DNA from: Diphasiastrum complanatum
Lineage: Eukaryota; Streptophyta; Lycopodiopsida; Lycopodiales; Lycopodiaceae
NCBI GenBank assembly: GCA_029204225.1
Contig: CM055095.1
Span: 56,189,591-56,253,590, forward strand
Length of the DNA stretch: 64,000 nt
Direction of reading: 5' to 3'
Part shown: positions 1 through 12,564 of the stretch, one piece after another
Position numbering within the stretch: the stretch's first letter is position 1
Layout of the letters: each line of letters starts with the position of its first letter
The notes under the pieces: model-generated
The model's database searches: none
The model's input: the letters and a program-made list of their open reading frames with translations, nothing else
What the model was told of the DNA's origin: nothing
Program-made: the position numbers and the translations under genes

Positions 1-2910
1 TGCATCTCTAACAGATCATTTTTATCACTATTTACAATCCAAATTTGTGAAGAAGATTATTCTTCTAAGATCTGTTATTCTGGATTGGAGTTGGTTGCAA
101 TCTGTTTCTTACACTCTTAATTCTTTTTGTTTACAAAAAAGAAATGCAACTACATCTTTGATGAAACTGACTAACAGAATAACCAAAACTTTGAGTGCTC
201 ATCTTGTTGCTTTTTCTACTTGGTGTTCTATTTCGCAATCTGTCTGTATACTTTGGTCTTCATTATCCATAGTTAGAAACTTGGAAATAGAGCAAGGTAT
301 ATGATGGTAGGAGTTTTGAGAATTTTTGCTTTGAAAGCTTGTATACATTGGTCTTAATAAGATTTATTTGTTGCAATATGCATCTAACAATTTTTTATCC
401 CAGAACATGACAAGCGAGTTGGAAAAGAGGGCGCTTGAGTGGAGTTTTGCGCTTCAAGTTGATACTTTGCTTTCTGAGCTTGAATTTCTCAGTACGACAT
501 CCAGGTCATCTGATATTCATATCACCTTCTAGAATTTTTGGAATTTGTGGTTTTGCAACTCAAAATGCCCTCAATCTATGTGAGGAGTTCATGATGTTTC
601 ACGTCCATATCTCTTGTATGCTCAAGCCATATTAATGATTGCATTCTTACACGGATACCCATATCCGCATACTCTTCTAAACATGCATATCTATGTATAA
701 GTATATACAATATTATCATTGTTTGAGTAATAAATATTGTCTTCGTTTATGGATGCAGATCTCGAATAGATCACATGAGAACTCGAGAACTTGTCGCACT
801 AATGATGGCTTTATTTGCATGATTGTCTCTAGGCTTCTTTATTTTTGATGTGTTTGAAGAGATTTGAGGATGATCACAGTTCTTATGCATACGGCCTAGC
901 AGTCATCATTTTGTTTGCATAGATTCTTTCTGTGTAACTTCTGGCATCACTTGACAATTAGCTACACAGAATATTTTGTGAGGAGTGTCCCTTTTGGCAC
1001 ATAATTTCCAGTTATGTATGTATACATTTTATTCTTTGGGACAGTTTTCAGCTGTTTTGATAGAAAAAAGTGCAATACATAAGAGACTTGTCTCCCTAGA
1101 CAATGTCATGTAATGGATTTAATATTCAAATTCAAAATGCACTTTTTGGCCTTATCTACTTGGTGTTGCTGGACATTGTCTTTCTTGATTGTGTGCTAAT
1201 CCCTCACAAGTGACACTATTCTTAAACTGTTGTATCTTGGCACACTCTTTTCAAATATCCTAATGGCCTAAGCTGTCATAATTGTTGCTGAATCGCTTTG
1301 GCTAATTGATACTTTAGGTAACGTTGCTGGGAAAGGTCATGGGCCTCAGATTGTTCAGCCAAAGAGCAATCTAGATGAGCTATTTGCACAAGAAGTAGGG
1401 TATGTACTACTATTTTCATAAATGTTTTCAGAAACATCTAGTGAGTTAGATGGCTATTATTGGTAACATCCTCAATGAGAATAGCAAATGGAGCACATGG
1501 GTTTTCAAGCATTGTCCATGGTGGTTGGATTTTCCCACAGGAGAGTATCCATCAGACGAGAAAGAAGATTTTTTACGCAAAAGCAAGTTGTTAAAGAAGG
1601 CAACAAAGGCACAAGTATGATATTTTTTTAGTAAATTGTGTACGGATCATAACTTCTCTTGTTTGTGTCAATTTTTTCCTAATTTTTTTTATCTGGTGCT
1701 ACTTGTGAATATAGACAAGGATTTTACGAGATCATACCAAGAGGCCACGAAACTTCACTACAACGAAGACCTATATCTCTAGTTATCGTGAGTAAATAGC
1801 AATTTCTTTTACATGCATATATTTACAATTATTTTTCATCCATAATGTTCTTAAATTATGATCATTTTGTTTATGCAATTTTTTTTACAGCAGGTGATAA
1901 ATTCGATCATGTTTTATCATCAAAATCTCGCAGTCATGGAGAGACATCTTCACCTGATGAGTATGAGCAAGAGAATGTTGATGCAGGTAAGCGCCATGCC
2001 TCATATGATCCACAAGAGAATATGGTCAGGTTGATCAATGAGTCATGTTTTACATTGGGTAGTAGACTAGTAAAACATGATGTTCTCCATGGAGTGTTTT
2101 GCCTTGAAAATGCTGTAAGATTAGCATGGAAAAGATCTACTACTCTCCACATCAACGCGAGGAGGTGAGTCATGCATCACCGTTGGTGATTGCAATGCTT
2201 CCTAATGGTCTGTTGGTTTCTGGCATGGATGTTAATATTCCTTTATGAATGAATTCAATTCAAAAATGATGCAAAGTATGTTCGCACTGACAAAGAGGGT
2301 ACTTGCTGACGAGGGACACTTTGTAGTCATACACACCAAAGATGAGATGTTCGGCCTTCGAGAATAGTCGAGTATGAACATTCTTACATATATCAATTCT
2401 TAAGTAATCTTGTGCTCCACTGCAGCTTTCTAAGACATGAACGAGGAGGTGAGGTCATGTGTTGTAGATTTCCCTTCTTTTACTTGTTTCATTAAGTTTT
2501 GTCCATTTTGATGTGAGGACACTAATCTTAAATGGTGTCGCGTAGGTGCATATATTACATATGTCCAGGTTCAAAAGAGATATGAAAGTAGGAGGACATT
2601 ATAATATAGAGCACTTTCGCGGATTGAGAAGTAAATGCTGGACTCCCTGTAGAGATTATGTTGAGGACAACATCAAGAGCAGTGACTGGGGAACTTGATT
2701 CAAGTAGCAAACCATGGAGAGGTGAAATTACATCTTTTTGCCATCATGTATTTGCACCCCAATTTTTGCCATAATTTTGCACCCATTTTTTGCCACCATG
2801 GATTGAGTTTTCATTAACTATTGTTGTAATCTTTGCATAGGTGGAGCACAGAGAGGAAAAAAAATCTCATGATTATATTGAACAACTATTTAGCGATCAT
2901 GGTGAGTCAT
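1..2910 (+). CDS. Unidentified multi-exon plant gene, 5'-partial and possibly decayed
   Basis: I do not recognise this gene. Several short open segments are bounded by plausible splice signals. One runs to a GTATAT donor at 297 and encodes a helical stretch containing LMKLTNRITKTLSAHL. One begins at 404 and reads ALEWSFALQVDTLLSELEFL. Others lie near 1318-1408 (HGPQIVQPKSNLDELFAQEV), 1541-1613, 1720-1788 (FYEIIPRGHETSLQRRP), 1891-1986 (QNLAVMERHLHLM) and 2640-2712 (PVEIMLRTTSRAVTGEL). The 1318-1986 segments join in compatible phase. At about 421-430 the frame coming out of the first segment meets a stop unless one base is dropped from GGAAAAGAGG, so the copy may be a pseudogene. The last open stretch ends in TAG near 2910. 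The start lies outside the window. Exon limits are inference. Confidence 0.35.
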
Positions 2911-5640
2911 AGTTGATCTCACTGTTGCAACGGGCCACTTTGTTGCATGAGGCCACTAGCCTTGGTAGGTCTGTCGTCGGATTGGAAAAACCAGACTGGA
3001 TCTTTACAAATGCTAGTGAATTATTGGGGTGAGCCACGGTAAGTCCTGCAGTTTGATTTTTGAGGTGAATTATTGGGGAGAAAAGTGCTACAACTTGATT
3101 TTTTTAACGTTCATTTGCCATTGTTTTTAATTTCACAAATCTAGATTCCATAACGCATTGTCATGATGCGTCGCAGGTGTGAGTGTTACTTGAACCAGAG
3201 GAAAGTGAGGCAGTGTAGACGTTAATTTCTTTGCAAATAGCAACATAGAATAAAATTTTTGCATTTTCATGCATTTTTTACCAAAAGACATCATAAAATA
3301 GGTTTAGTCATTCAGTTTGTGCCACTTTCCCAGTGAGTTTATGGGCAGCTATTCATGTACGTCCTGATACTTGTACCGCTTACACCATACTAGGGCAGAT
3401 TTGGTATGGTTACAAACCATCATTCCAGTCATCACCCTTCGGTACTTTATCCACATTAGAAAATAATTTTTTAATTTGTTGCCAAAACAAGTTTTTGAAG
3501 TATGCCAATGTTTGTCGTATGCCACAAAATATTTTGTTTGGTAAAACATACAATCTTCACGTATTTGTGATTGCTTCTTTTTGCTTTTGGCATATTAGCT
3601 CATTTTAGATCAAACTCTGAGCTTAAGGGCTGTTGTAGTAAATACCTATTCGATATCAGTTCTCTATATTTTTATAATGCTAGCTAGTAATTTTTTACAA
3701 GGACCAGTCCAACTCAGTTTGCTGGTGTCTGGCTCATATAAAGATTGTATACCTTCCTCCTGCACATGTACAAATGACCACAAAAATAGCCTATGGTTAT
3801 ACGTAGATACCTGTGTTCATACAAATACTTTAGCGATATGAATGTCTAAGCTCAATAAACTATAAAAAGAGTAATTGTTCCTACAAATAGATTAAATCAA
3901 ACACTCTAGTATACCTTGTATAGAAATAATCCAAAAATAGTCAATATGCATGTTAAATAAGGGGCAAAGCAACTAAGGCCCAACATGCAGCTAAGTTTTG
4001 TAGACAAGCATACTCATTTCAGGTAAAAGCATAGCATGCATGCCAATGAAGCAACCAAAAAGCAAAAGTTTAAGAAAATCCCCTAAAAATACTAAAATCA
4101 GGACAAGAGCATATTTCTACTGCCCATGCATAGAAATTGTTTTATGTTGGTTCTAAGGGCTGAAGGTCTTTGGCTAACTAGCACCCTAGGGCATGGCACC
4201 TTCTAGCCTGGAGGAGGAATAAGTAGAGCCCCTATAGCATGGATAGAGAGATTCGTGGAGATAAGCATGAAGCCTTCTCACAAGCTAGGAGAGTGGAGGA
4301 TTGACAAGGTGTTTGGTTGCTTTCTATACTACCTTTCTCTAGCTTCTTATTCAAAAGTTATGGAGGACAATCACAAAATATGTTTGTGCTAAGAAGCTTA
4401 AAAAAAGAACTGAAAATGCACCATGTACAATTTAGATGAGTGTGCAGTACAATGGTGTCACCTTTTCAGAGTTGAACCAGGTCGGAAATAGTGATAATAA
4501 ATAACAAAAACATGAGGTCATAAAAGACTGGCTTCAAATGATAGTAAGTGAAGCGATAATCAACACTCTAGTTGAGAGTTCCCTAATAAAAGTTGATAGA
4601 ATGAAAATGGACTAGAGAAATAAAAATGTAAAAAGCACAAAAAATAAAGACAGGTTTCACCGGAAAGAAAGCAATGGTAGTTGCTAAAACAACTGCAACA
4701 TCTTCTTTGACAGCCAATCAACACAGGGCTAAATAATGCAAGCAAACGAATCAATTTTTGTCGACGCATAAAATTAATAGACTGGTATCTTCATGGCCAT
4801 CGACCAATATTAAGGAGTTCAGAATGACTCCAGGTAAATGCATGATATTTTACCCAATACCTTAATCATTGATTTACTCTATTTGAAAGATCTCCAGAAA
4901 GATCACAGTCTAAAACATTTGTTAGGTAAATTAACATGGTATATCTGTTGAATGTGCACAGAAAACAGTACTACTTATGTGCTTCAGTTTGGTTGGAAAT
5001 TAATCACTATCAATGATAGGACATCTCAAATACAAACAACTGCACCTTAATCCCCAAAAGCAAATTGATTGATGATATAATACAAGCTTGTGAAGTAAAT
5101 GTCTTGTGAGGAAAAACCCAGAACAAAAAAACCAGTCCTCTGAATGAACATTAATCTACAAGAAGCACAAACTAACTTCTCAACATCATCCTCAGACAAG
5201 GTAACAAATAGTAAGCAGCGACCACTGAGATGCTTTAAGTACCTGATTGCCACTAACCTGCGAATGGACAACTGCATAGTGCATTGGAAATCCAGAAACC
5301 TACTTTATTAGTGAGATGAGAATCACACTATATTTAGTAGAGCCTGTCATGTCATTATGAAAAGCTCGCTCGTATTACTAAAAAAGCTCGCTTGACCAAG
5401 CTTGCTTGAGGCCCATCCCCAGGCCCTATCAATCCTGCAATGGGTGACGGTGGTTGGGTTTGCTACATATCATCTCCCTTCATTAGCCGACTCACCACCT
5501 TTTCAGTCAATCGATTTGCTAGACGTCATCATAGTTTTTCCACCTTTATTTTTAATGCAAGGACCTGAATTAATCTTAATTTTAATGCAAGATTCTCTCT
5601 TATTTGAGCTTTCATTTGTTTAAACTTCCCCTTCTTGGAA
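2911..5640. other. Intergenic, no supported gene
   Basis: AT-rich sequence with many stops in all frames. The only coding-like stretch is on the minus strand at 5047-5277, containing FVTLSEDDVEKLVCASC after a possible CAG acceptor. No partner exons were found, so it is not called a gene. Confidence 0.5.
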
Positions 5641-5646
5641 TGAAGG

Positions 5647-5648
5647 GG

Positions 5649-5696
<48 letters not shown>

Positions 5697-5708
5697 GAGT
5701 GTGTGTGT
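5647..5708. repeat. (GA)n then (GT)n microsatellite
   Basis: Near-pure GA dinucleotides from 5647 to about 5694 grade into GTGTGTGT. They are followed at 5721-5743 by three 7-bp GCATGCA/TGCAGCA repeats. The tract lies about 230 bp upstream of the DUF688-type gene start, so it is probably in that gene's promoter or 5' UTR. Confidence 0.85.
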
Positions 5709-5935
5709 ACTGTTATGTGGGCATGCAGCATGCAGCATGCAGCAGGAAAAGGCGTGTTTTCTATTCTCTCCGGCTTTGCTTTTGCGTCTGCTTTTGCGTT
5801 TGCTTTTTTCTATCACCACACCAGCGTATATAATTACTATGGACACTTACGGCAGGCTGCAGCAGCAGCAGCGTCAATTGAGCTCGTTGTGTTCAATTTT
5901 GCTAGTTCTAGTCTTTGTTTTGTATGGCTTTGATC

Positions 5936-8199
5936 ATGGGGCTGAAGAATGCTCATGATCGCGATGGCCGGAAGCCATTATCATATACTTTCCGAGATGC
6001 AGATCAGCGACAACAAAATCAGCAGCAGCTTTATGATGAATTTGATGACTCCTTGTACGTGAATACCTTCACGCCACGCTTCAGCAGCCGACCTCTTTAT
6101 ACTTCAACTTACAAAGCTCTGGAGCATGCGTCTGCTGGTAAACAAGCAATAGTGGAGGTGAAACAAGTGAAACAAAGATGATGCTCTGTCTATGCCAGAT
6201 ATGGCTGGGGATATCGACGACTCATCCAACATTGGTGATTTGGAGCAGCACAATAGTTTTTTCCCTGAGAATATTGACAAGGATGCATATCCCCGTAAAA
6301 GCCCTCCATCTGATGTTTTAGGAGCTTCCCAGTTAAAAACAAAGGTGCCTAGTTCTGGCACTAATGGCTATTATAACTTGCACTTTAAGCCACTGCCATG
6401 TCGCAAGTATCTCTTACCGACAAGAAAGAAATCTATATCAGTGTCTAGGGATGACTCATTTGCAAGTTCCTCAGCTGCAGCAGTGGCATTTAGTTGGGAG
6501 GAGGTTCTCGGTAAGCCCAAGCTATGTTACAGAAAAGAAGAGCCCATGCAAAATTGTGTAGACAATGAAGTCCCAGAGAAGCCACCTCCCCGTTTAGAAG
6601 CTCAGATATTCAATAAAGTCCCACTGCAGCTACCTCCCCGTTTACAAGCTCAGATATTCAATCAAAGATCATCAATAGGAGCAGCTAGGGATATCAACAA
6701 TTCATCCGGCAACATTGGTGATTTGGAGCAGCACAATAACGTTTCTCCTGAGAATGTTGACACAGATGCATATCCTTGTGAAACCTCTCCATTTGACGTT
6801 TCAGGAGCTTCCCAGTTTAAAACAAATTCTGGAACTAATGACTATTACAACTTGCACCATAAGCCACTGCCATGCCGTAAGTATCTCTTACCGACAAGAA
6901 AGAAATCTACATCAGTGTCGAGAGATAACTCCTTTGCAAGTTCCTCAGCTGCAGCAGTGGCATTTAGTTGGGAGGAGGTTCCCGGTAAGCCCCAAGCTAT
7001 GTTACAGAAAAGAAGAGTCCATGCAAAATTGTGTAGACAATGAAGTCCCAGAGAAGTCACCTCCCTGTTTAGAAGCTCAGATATTCAATAAAGTCCCACT
7101 GAAGCTACCTCCCCGTTTACAGGCTCAGATATTCAATCAAAGATCATCAATCGGAGCAGCTGGGGATATCAACAATTCATCCGGCCGCAACATTGGTGAT
7201 TTGGAGCAGCACAATAGCGTTTCTCCTGAGAATATTGACACAGATGCATATCCCCATGAAACCTCTCCATTTGACGTTTCAGGAGCTTCCCAGTTAAAAA
7301 CAAATTCTGGAACTAATGACTATTACAACTTGCACCTTAAGCCACTGCCATGCCGCAAGTATCTCTTACCGACAAGAAAGAAATCTACATCAGTGTCTAG
7401 AAATGACTCCTTTGCAAGTTGCTCAGCTGCAGCAGTGGCATTCAGTTGGGAGGAGGTTCCCGGTAAGCCCAAGCTATGTTACAGAACAGAAGAGTCCATG
7501 CAAAATTGTGTAGACAATGAAGTCCCAGAAAAGCTACCTTCCCGTTTAGAAGCTCAGATATTCAATGACCTCCCACTGAAACTACCTCCCCGTTTACAAG
7601 GTCACATATTCAATCAAAGATCATCAATCGGAGTAGCTGGGAATATCGACGATACATCAGGCAATATTGGTGATTTGGAGCAGCACAATAGCGTTTCCCC
7701 TGAGAATATTAACACAGATGCACATGACCGTGAAAGCTCTCCATCTGATGTTTCAGGAGATTCCCGATTAAAAACAAAGGTGTCTAGAACTAATGGCTAT
7801 CACTACTTGCACCTTAAGCCACTGCAACGCCGCAGGTATCTGTTACCGACAAGAAAGAAATTATCTACATCTGTGTCTAGGGATGACTCCTTTGCAAGTT
7901 CCTCAGCTGCAGCAGTGGCATTTAGCTGGGAGGAGGTTCCCGGTAAGCCCAAGCTATGTTACAGAGGAGAAGAGTCCATGCAAAATTGTGTAGACAATGA
8001 AGTCCCAGAGAATCTAGCTCCCCGTTTAGAAGCTCAGATATTCAATGATGTCCCACTGAAACTACCTCCCCGTTTACAAGCTCAGATATTCAATCAAAGA
8101 TCAGCAATCGGACCAGCTGCTAAGCAGGCCGAGAAAATGCAGGCAATGAAATCGATTGGTCGGAAAATATTTAATTGTCTACCTTTCCGCCTGGGATAA
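5936..8199 (+). CDS. DUF688-type plant protein with four tandem internal repeats; frameshifted
   Basis: The function of the family is unknown. The call rests on the motif AVAFSWEEVPGKPK, which occurs four times (the first copy has L for P). The N-terminal part starts at ATG 5936 (MGLKNAHDRDG; an upstream in-frame ATG at 5924 is possible) and is glutamine- and tyrosine-rich. A 61-bp GT-AG intron at 6138-6198 would join it in phase to the repeat region; without it a frameshift near 6170 is required. Each unit of about 159 aa runs through NIGDLEQHNS, YNLHLKPLPCRKYLLPTRKK, the FSWEEV motif, MQNCVDNEVPE and two PPRLxAQIFN motifs. The protein ends at TAA 8197-8199 after SIGRKIFNCLPFRLG. At 6990-6993 the second unit has CCCC where the other units have CCC. 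That shifts the frame and would end translation at 7043, so the copy is either a pseudogene or carries a sequence error. Family assignment is from memory of the motif. Confidence 0.7.
6204..8115 (+). repeat. Four tandem coding repeats of about 477 bp
   Basis: Units begin at 6204, 6684, 7159 and 7636, giving lengths of 480, 475, 477 and 480 bp. Apart from the one-base insertion in unit 2, the length differences are whole codons. The units are very similar by eye, and units 2 and 3 look closest, which suggests recent unequal crossing-over or gene conversion within the gene. Confidence 0.92.
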
Positions 8200-11100
8200 G
8201 TCTTAAGGAGATAACTAACTCAGCAAACCCGTGATATATTACTCACAAGAGAAATATGAGTAAGAGTACTATGTTGGCTTCATGAAAATCAGTTGAGGCA
8301 GTAGCTGTGTTAAATTTGTGAGAAGCTGTGAGGTATAGAAGAAGCTTAAGATGAATGTTCTGGTTCAGGCCAAGGTACTAGGGTAATTCTAACTTCTCAG
8401 TAAACAAAGCAATCTACTAATCTAGATTGCTGTCAAACTGATCCTGTCTGACTTATGCTGTTCAGAAGCATCACTTTGTATTTGGGTCCACCAGATTGTG
8501 AATATTCGGTGTTGATTAAAGAAGTTTTAAAATCTTTGCTATGACTTAGAATCTGCCTCTTCCTAGCCAACCGAATGATGCCATGTGTCCGATATCACTC
8601 CTCACAACTGGTATGATGGAGGAGGAGTTGTGAATGGTGTAGTGGCAAGTATATATGTGTAGCCTTTGTCATTAAATTTTACAAAACGTGGAATATATGT
8701 CAAAGGATTATATATGCATCAAAAAATTTCTATCAGAATTAGAAATTAGCTATGGTAGCACAACTGGGGTTGTGTATTTCTAAAAATCAAGAGTTTTACT
8801 AACATAGTAAACATTTAGACCTTACCATATTATTTATCTAGAGATTTGGTCCAAGGTCAATGCTATACTCAAAATATAATTGCAAGTGTAATGACAAAAA
8901 TTTTGAACTAAGTTAGAGATTATATATCAACGCGGGGCAATTTAATGCTAGATGTTGTTGTCATTTGAATTTGACAGGTGATTTAAAGCTAATAAGGTCA
9001 CAAAGATGTTTTAGGAACACTTTGCATAATAGTGACCATCTTTTGTGGTTCTGCTACTAAGATTTTGTTGGCATTGTGTTGCAAAAGGCAATACCATGTG
9101 CTCATAATTGGTCAATGGAGTGTATCCAAAAGTCAACATTAAAGTCAATGTCTTAGATGATATGGGTATGCGCCCACATCAATGAGGTTTGCCACATTAC
9201 TAAGGACTTTATTACAAGAACTCGATTCTTTAGATGCACATCTATATGCTAGTGGTAAATAACAAAAATTTCATGCATATGTTCTTTTCTTTTTCTTGTA
9301 TGCATGCCCATGCTCTATTTGCTTCTTAATATGCAAGTCATAAATGAGACAAACTTTGCTTTCCTCTTTTCTCTTGCATGCATCCCTAAGCTCTCAGCAT
9401 GTATCATCATCATCACCAACAATTATAATCAAATAAAGACTATCTATTTGCATTCACAAAATCACTTTGAATTAGAGTTGAATCCTTGAGCTAAGAAGAG
9501 TAAATGCTAATCATAGTGTCATATAGCCAATTACCTTGCATCCAATCTTAGAAAATCACGCATTTTATTCGAGAAATTTGTATGTGCAATGCCTTTGTGG
9601 TGTACCACAACATTCTCAATGTTTATATATATAATCAATGATTATGTCTTTTCGCTTCATTACAGCACTTATGTATATCATTTTCTTTTTTCTGAAACTC
9701 CTGTTGCTTATCATTGTACATTTTATCATATATATGCATGCCAATAATTTATCATAAATTTTGTTGGTTGCCATTGCGACATTAATGAGGTGTGATACCT
9801 TGAAAAATGCTCATGAGATTTTGGATCAATAAGGAGATCCAAAAACAATGTTGCATTTATGACACAAGAATAGTGTAAAAACACAAGCACAACAAACAAT
9901 TAGAGAAAACATTTCACTCTATTATTGATTGATGGTACAGCAACACAATGGCTTAGCGATGTGATGTGAAAATTTTCTTCTATAGAGGGAGCAATGTCTC
10001 TCTAGTTCCTGAAGAACATACATGGTCTTGAGATTTCCTTCAACGCTTTTGTTTCTCAAGACTTTTAACGTGCTTCAAAAGTGTGGACCTTGTATAAATT
10101 TTTGAGTTACTAGCATTCAAAATTTGTAAAAGTTTTACCCATAATGTGGCTACTAAGATGATTGATCCCAAATATGCAAACCTAAGAAACAATGTTGGAA
10201 AAAGTGCATCAAATACATCGAAGATCAAAATGGACGCAACAAGATTGATACCAATCGACATACAACATGTAATTAAGAACATCAAAACTACATGCAATAA
10301 GAAGTATATCAATAGATCATAGAGTCATGTCTACTCAAGATCCTATCATCCAACCACACTAGTATGGAAATTAGTCACAAATGTGAACTAGATCTTTATC
10401 AAACAAAGCATATCTTCAAGAAACTTCATGAGAACTATTCATGAATGGAAATACAAACTTTTGGGAACATTTGAATCTAGGATTTGGGCCTACATTTAAC
10501 ATAGGCCTAAGGCCTGAGGCCTATCATGGAGAAGTTGGCATATGCATAATATTTCAACAACAAAAATACTCAAAATATTCAAAATTGTTTTCTTATCAAT
10601 ATGGAGCATGAAAGAAAAAGTCAATGTAGATCTAGTATTAGGATGGAATATGCATATCAGGCCAATGCTATCATGGCAATTAGATCCAAAGGAGAGTGCT
10701 CAACAAAGAATCAGTCATAGGTTGATGATATAAATCTTCAAGATATGGATGTGTTTGCTTTTAATTTTGAGTTGACAATGACGAATCAATCACAAAAGTC
10801 AACAATATTAAATTTACAAAAATGTTTTGGATAATTAATTGCACATCCATCGTAATCAACTTAACAACAGCAAAACAAAATTGCAATACAAATTTTTTTG
10901 TTAACATTAGATGTTGACTTAGATCAGAATCTACCTATAGATTCTAACGAAGAAGATGAATCATCAACTTCATCATCTGAAAAGAAGATTCTTGACAATA
11001 TATCAAGCACTGAGTTGAGAGGATCTAGTGAAAACTCCATGGAATTTAAATTGTGAAAAAATAATATCAAAAACATTTTTAGTGGTCTTAAAATTTTGTG

Positions 11101-11436
11101 GATTTTGCATATAATGTTTTGAATGTATTCTACGAGTTATTCTCTATTAACACGAGTCGTCACAAAATGCACACAAAAGTGTGCATTTCAAGCACTTATT
11201 CAAAAAATCATATCTCATAAACTATGATGAATCACATCAAATCCTTTCACATGTGTGTTCATATATACATTTATCGATTAAAAAATTTGAGACCTTCATA
11301 GATATGATGTATCAAACATGTGGGAGTATTGATGAAACTTCGATATTTTCATATATAGGACTGCATTGTTTAGAATTTTACATTCAAATTTTAGCTTGTT
11401 TACTCTTAAAAATTCTATATGATTATAGAAACATGC

Positions 11437-11438
<2 letters not shown>
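8200..11438. other. 3' flank of the DUF688-type gene and AT-rich intergenic DNA
   Basis: The first few hundred bases are probably 3' UTR. The rest is AT-rich with no coding support. A minus-strand open frame at 10040-10312 is hydrophobic but matches nothing I know. Confidence 0.5.

Positions 11439-11489
<51 letters not shown>
11439..11489. repeat. (AG)n microsatellite
   Basis: Uninterrupted AG dinucleotides for about 51 bp. Confidence 0.95.
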
Positions 11490-11490
<1 letters not shown>

Positions 11491-11899
11491 GATAAAGATA
11501 GATACGTGCATTCAAAGTTATCTTTTTAAGTGTTGATAAAAAGCACCAAAACTGAAATATCATATATGAGTGTATAATACCATGATTTTAACAATAATTT
11601 TCTGGTTTGTCTATTTTAAAAAGTACTATATGACCATAGAATCACGTCTCTCATTTTTTTTTCAATTTGAGATTATGTAGAAATAGATATGTGCATCTAT
11701 CATTATCCATGTTAGGTGCTGAAAAGTATTGAAAATTATTGAAAGCTGCTAGAAAATTTCAGCTCTTTTGGAGGCGCTTTTTACAACTTTGTTTGTCTAC
11801 TTTCAAAAATCTTTTATGACCATAGAAACATGTCTAATAAAAATTAAATTAAATTTGGACTCCTATCGAGATATATACATGCACCTAAGTTACCCATGT
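11490..11899. other. AT-rich intergenic sequence
   Basis: Contains several loosely similar stretches around GTGCTGAAAA, which suggests an old internally repeated sequence. No gene seen. Confidence 0.4.
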
Positions 11900-12067
11900 G
11901 AAGTGCTGAAAATTGAAGTATTTTTGGAGCAAATTGCCATCAATTGAGAGAAAACAAATTTAAGTCTTCCGATAACACAATAAAGAGTCGAGTCTAGTTC
12001 CACATACAATTGAAAGATTGAAATTTCAATCATTTGATAACATGTTATGTCTCGTCAAGTGACCAAG
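11900..12067 (+). repeat. Dispersed repeat, copy 1 (mate at 49053-49219)
   Basis: About 168 bp from GAAGTGCTGAAAATTGAAG to GTCTCGTCAAGTGACCAAG recurs in the same orientation at 49053-49219 with scattered substitutions and small indels. Both copies end at the same motif, so this is a dispersed element or the end of one. No terminal repeats or coding potential were recognised. Confidence 0.85.
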
Positions 12068-12540
12068 GGTTTTATGCGCACTTTAAAAATGATAAATATT
12101 CATATATTTTGTGTGCATTATGGAGATTTTCAATTTTCTGAGTTTTATTAAAAAGTTTAATTCTTTTGAACATGGTGTACTAATTTTTTGAGTCAAAATG
12201 CATGTTTTTATAGTGATTTATTTCGGGTTTTATATTTGCATATTTTAAAATTTAATCGCAAGTGACAAGTCCAACATGTAAAAAATAACTTTTACAAGTG
12301 ATGAGTCAAATATGTAACAAGTGCCTTTCACAATGTCAAAAATTAAGGAGTGATAAATAAACTCAATCCACATCGAAGACTCGATATGTTGAGCCTGTTT
12401 GCAATTAAGTAGGGGGAAAACACCAAACCATTAGTAGAAAACAAATTTTTTTAAAGGATGAAAACTATACAAGCATGTGTACATTCAAGAAGAAGCTCAT
12501 TAGAGAAAGAGAAAATCTAAACTTCATAAAAAATACCTTT

Positions 12541-12564
12541 ATATATATATATATATATATATAT
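12541..12564. repeat. (AT)n microsatellite
   Basis: Twelve AT dinucleotides, directly before the first copy of the 12.5-14.5 kb repeat. Confidence 0.9.

Noticed and set aside
3333-3608. Overlapping frames on both strands
   Set aside because: No domain, no splice context and AT-rich codon use like the surroundings.
6845-7060. Minus-strand frame over the DUF688-type repeats
   Set aside because: Shadow of the coding repeats on the plus strand.
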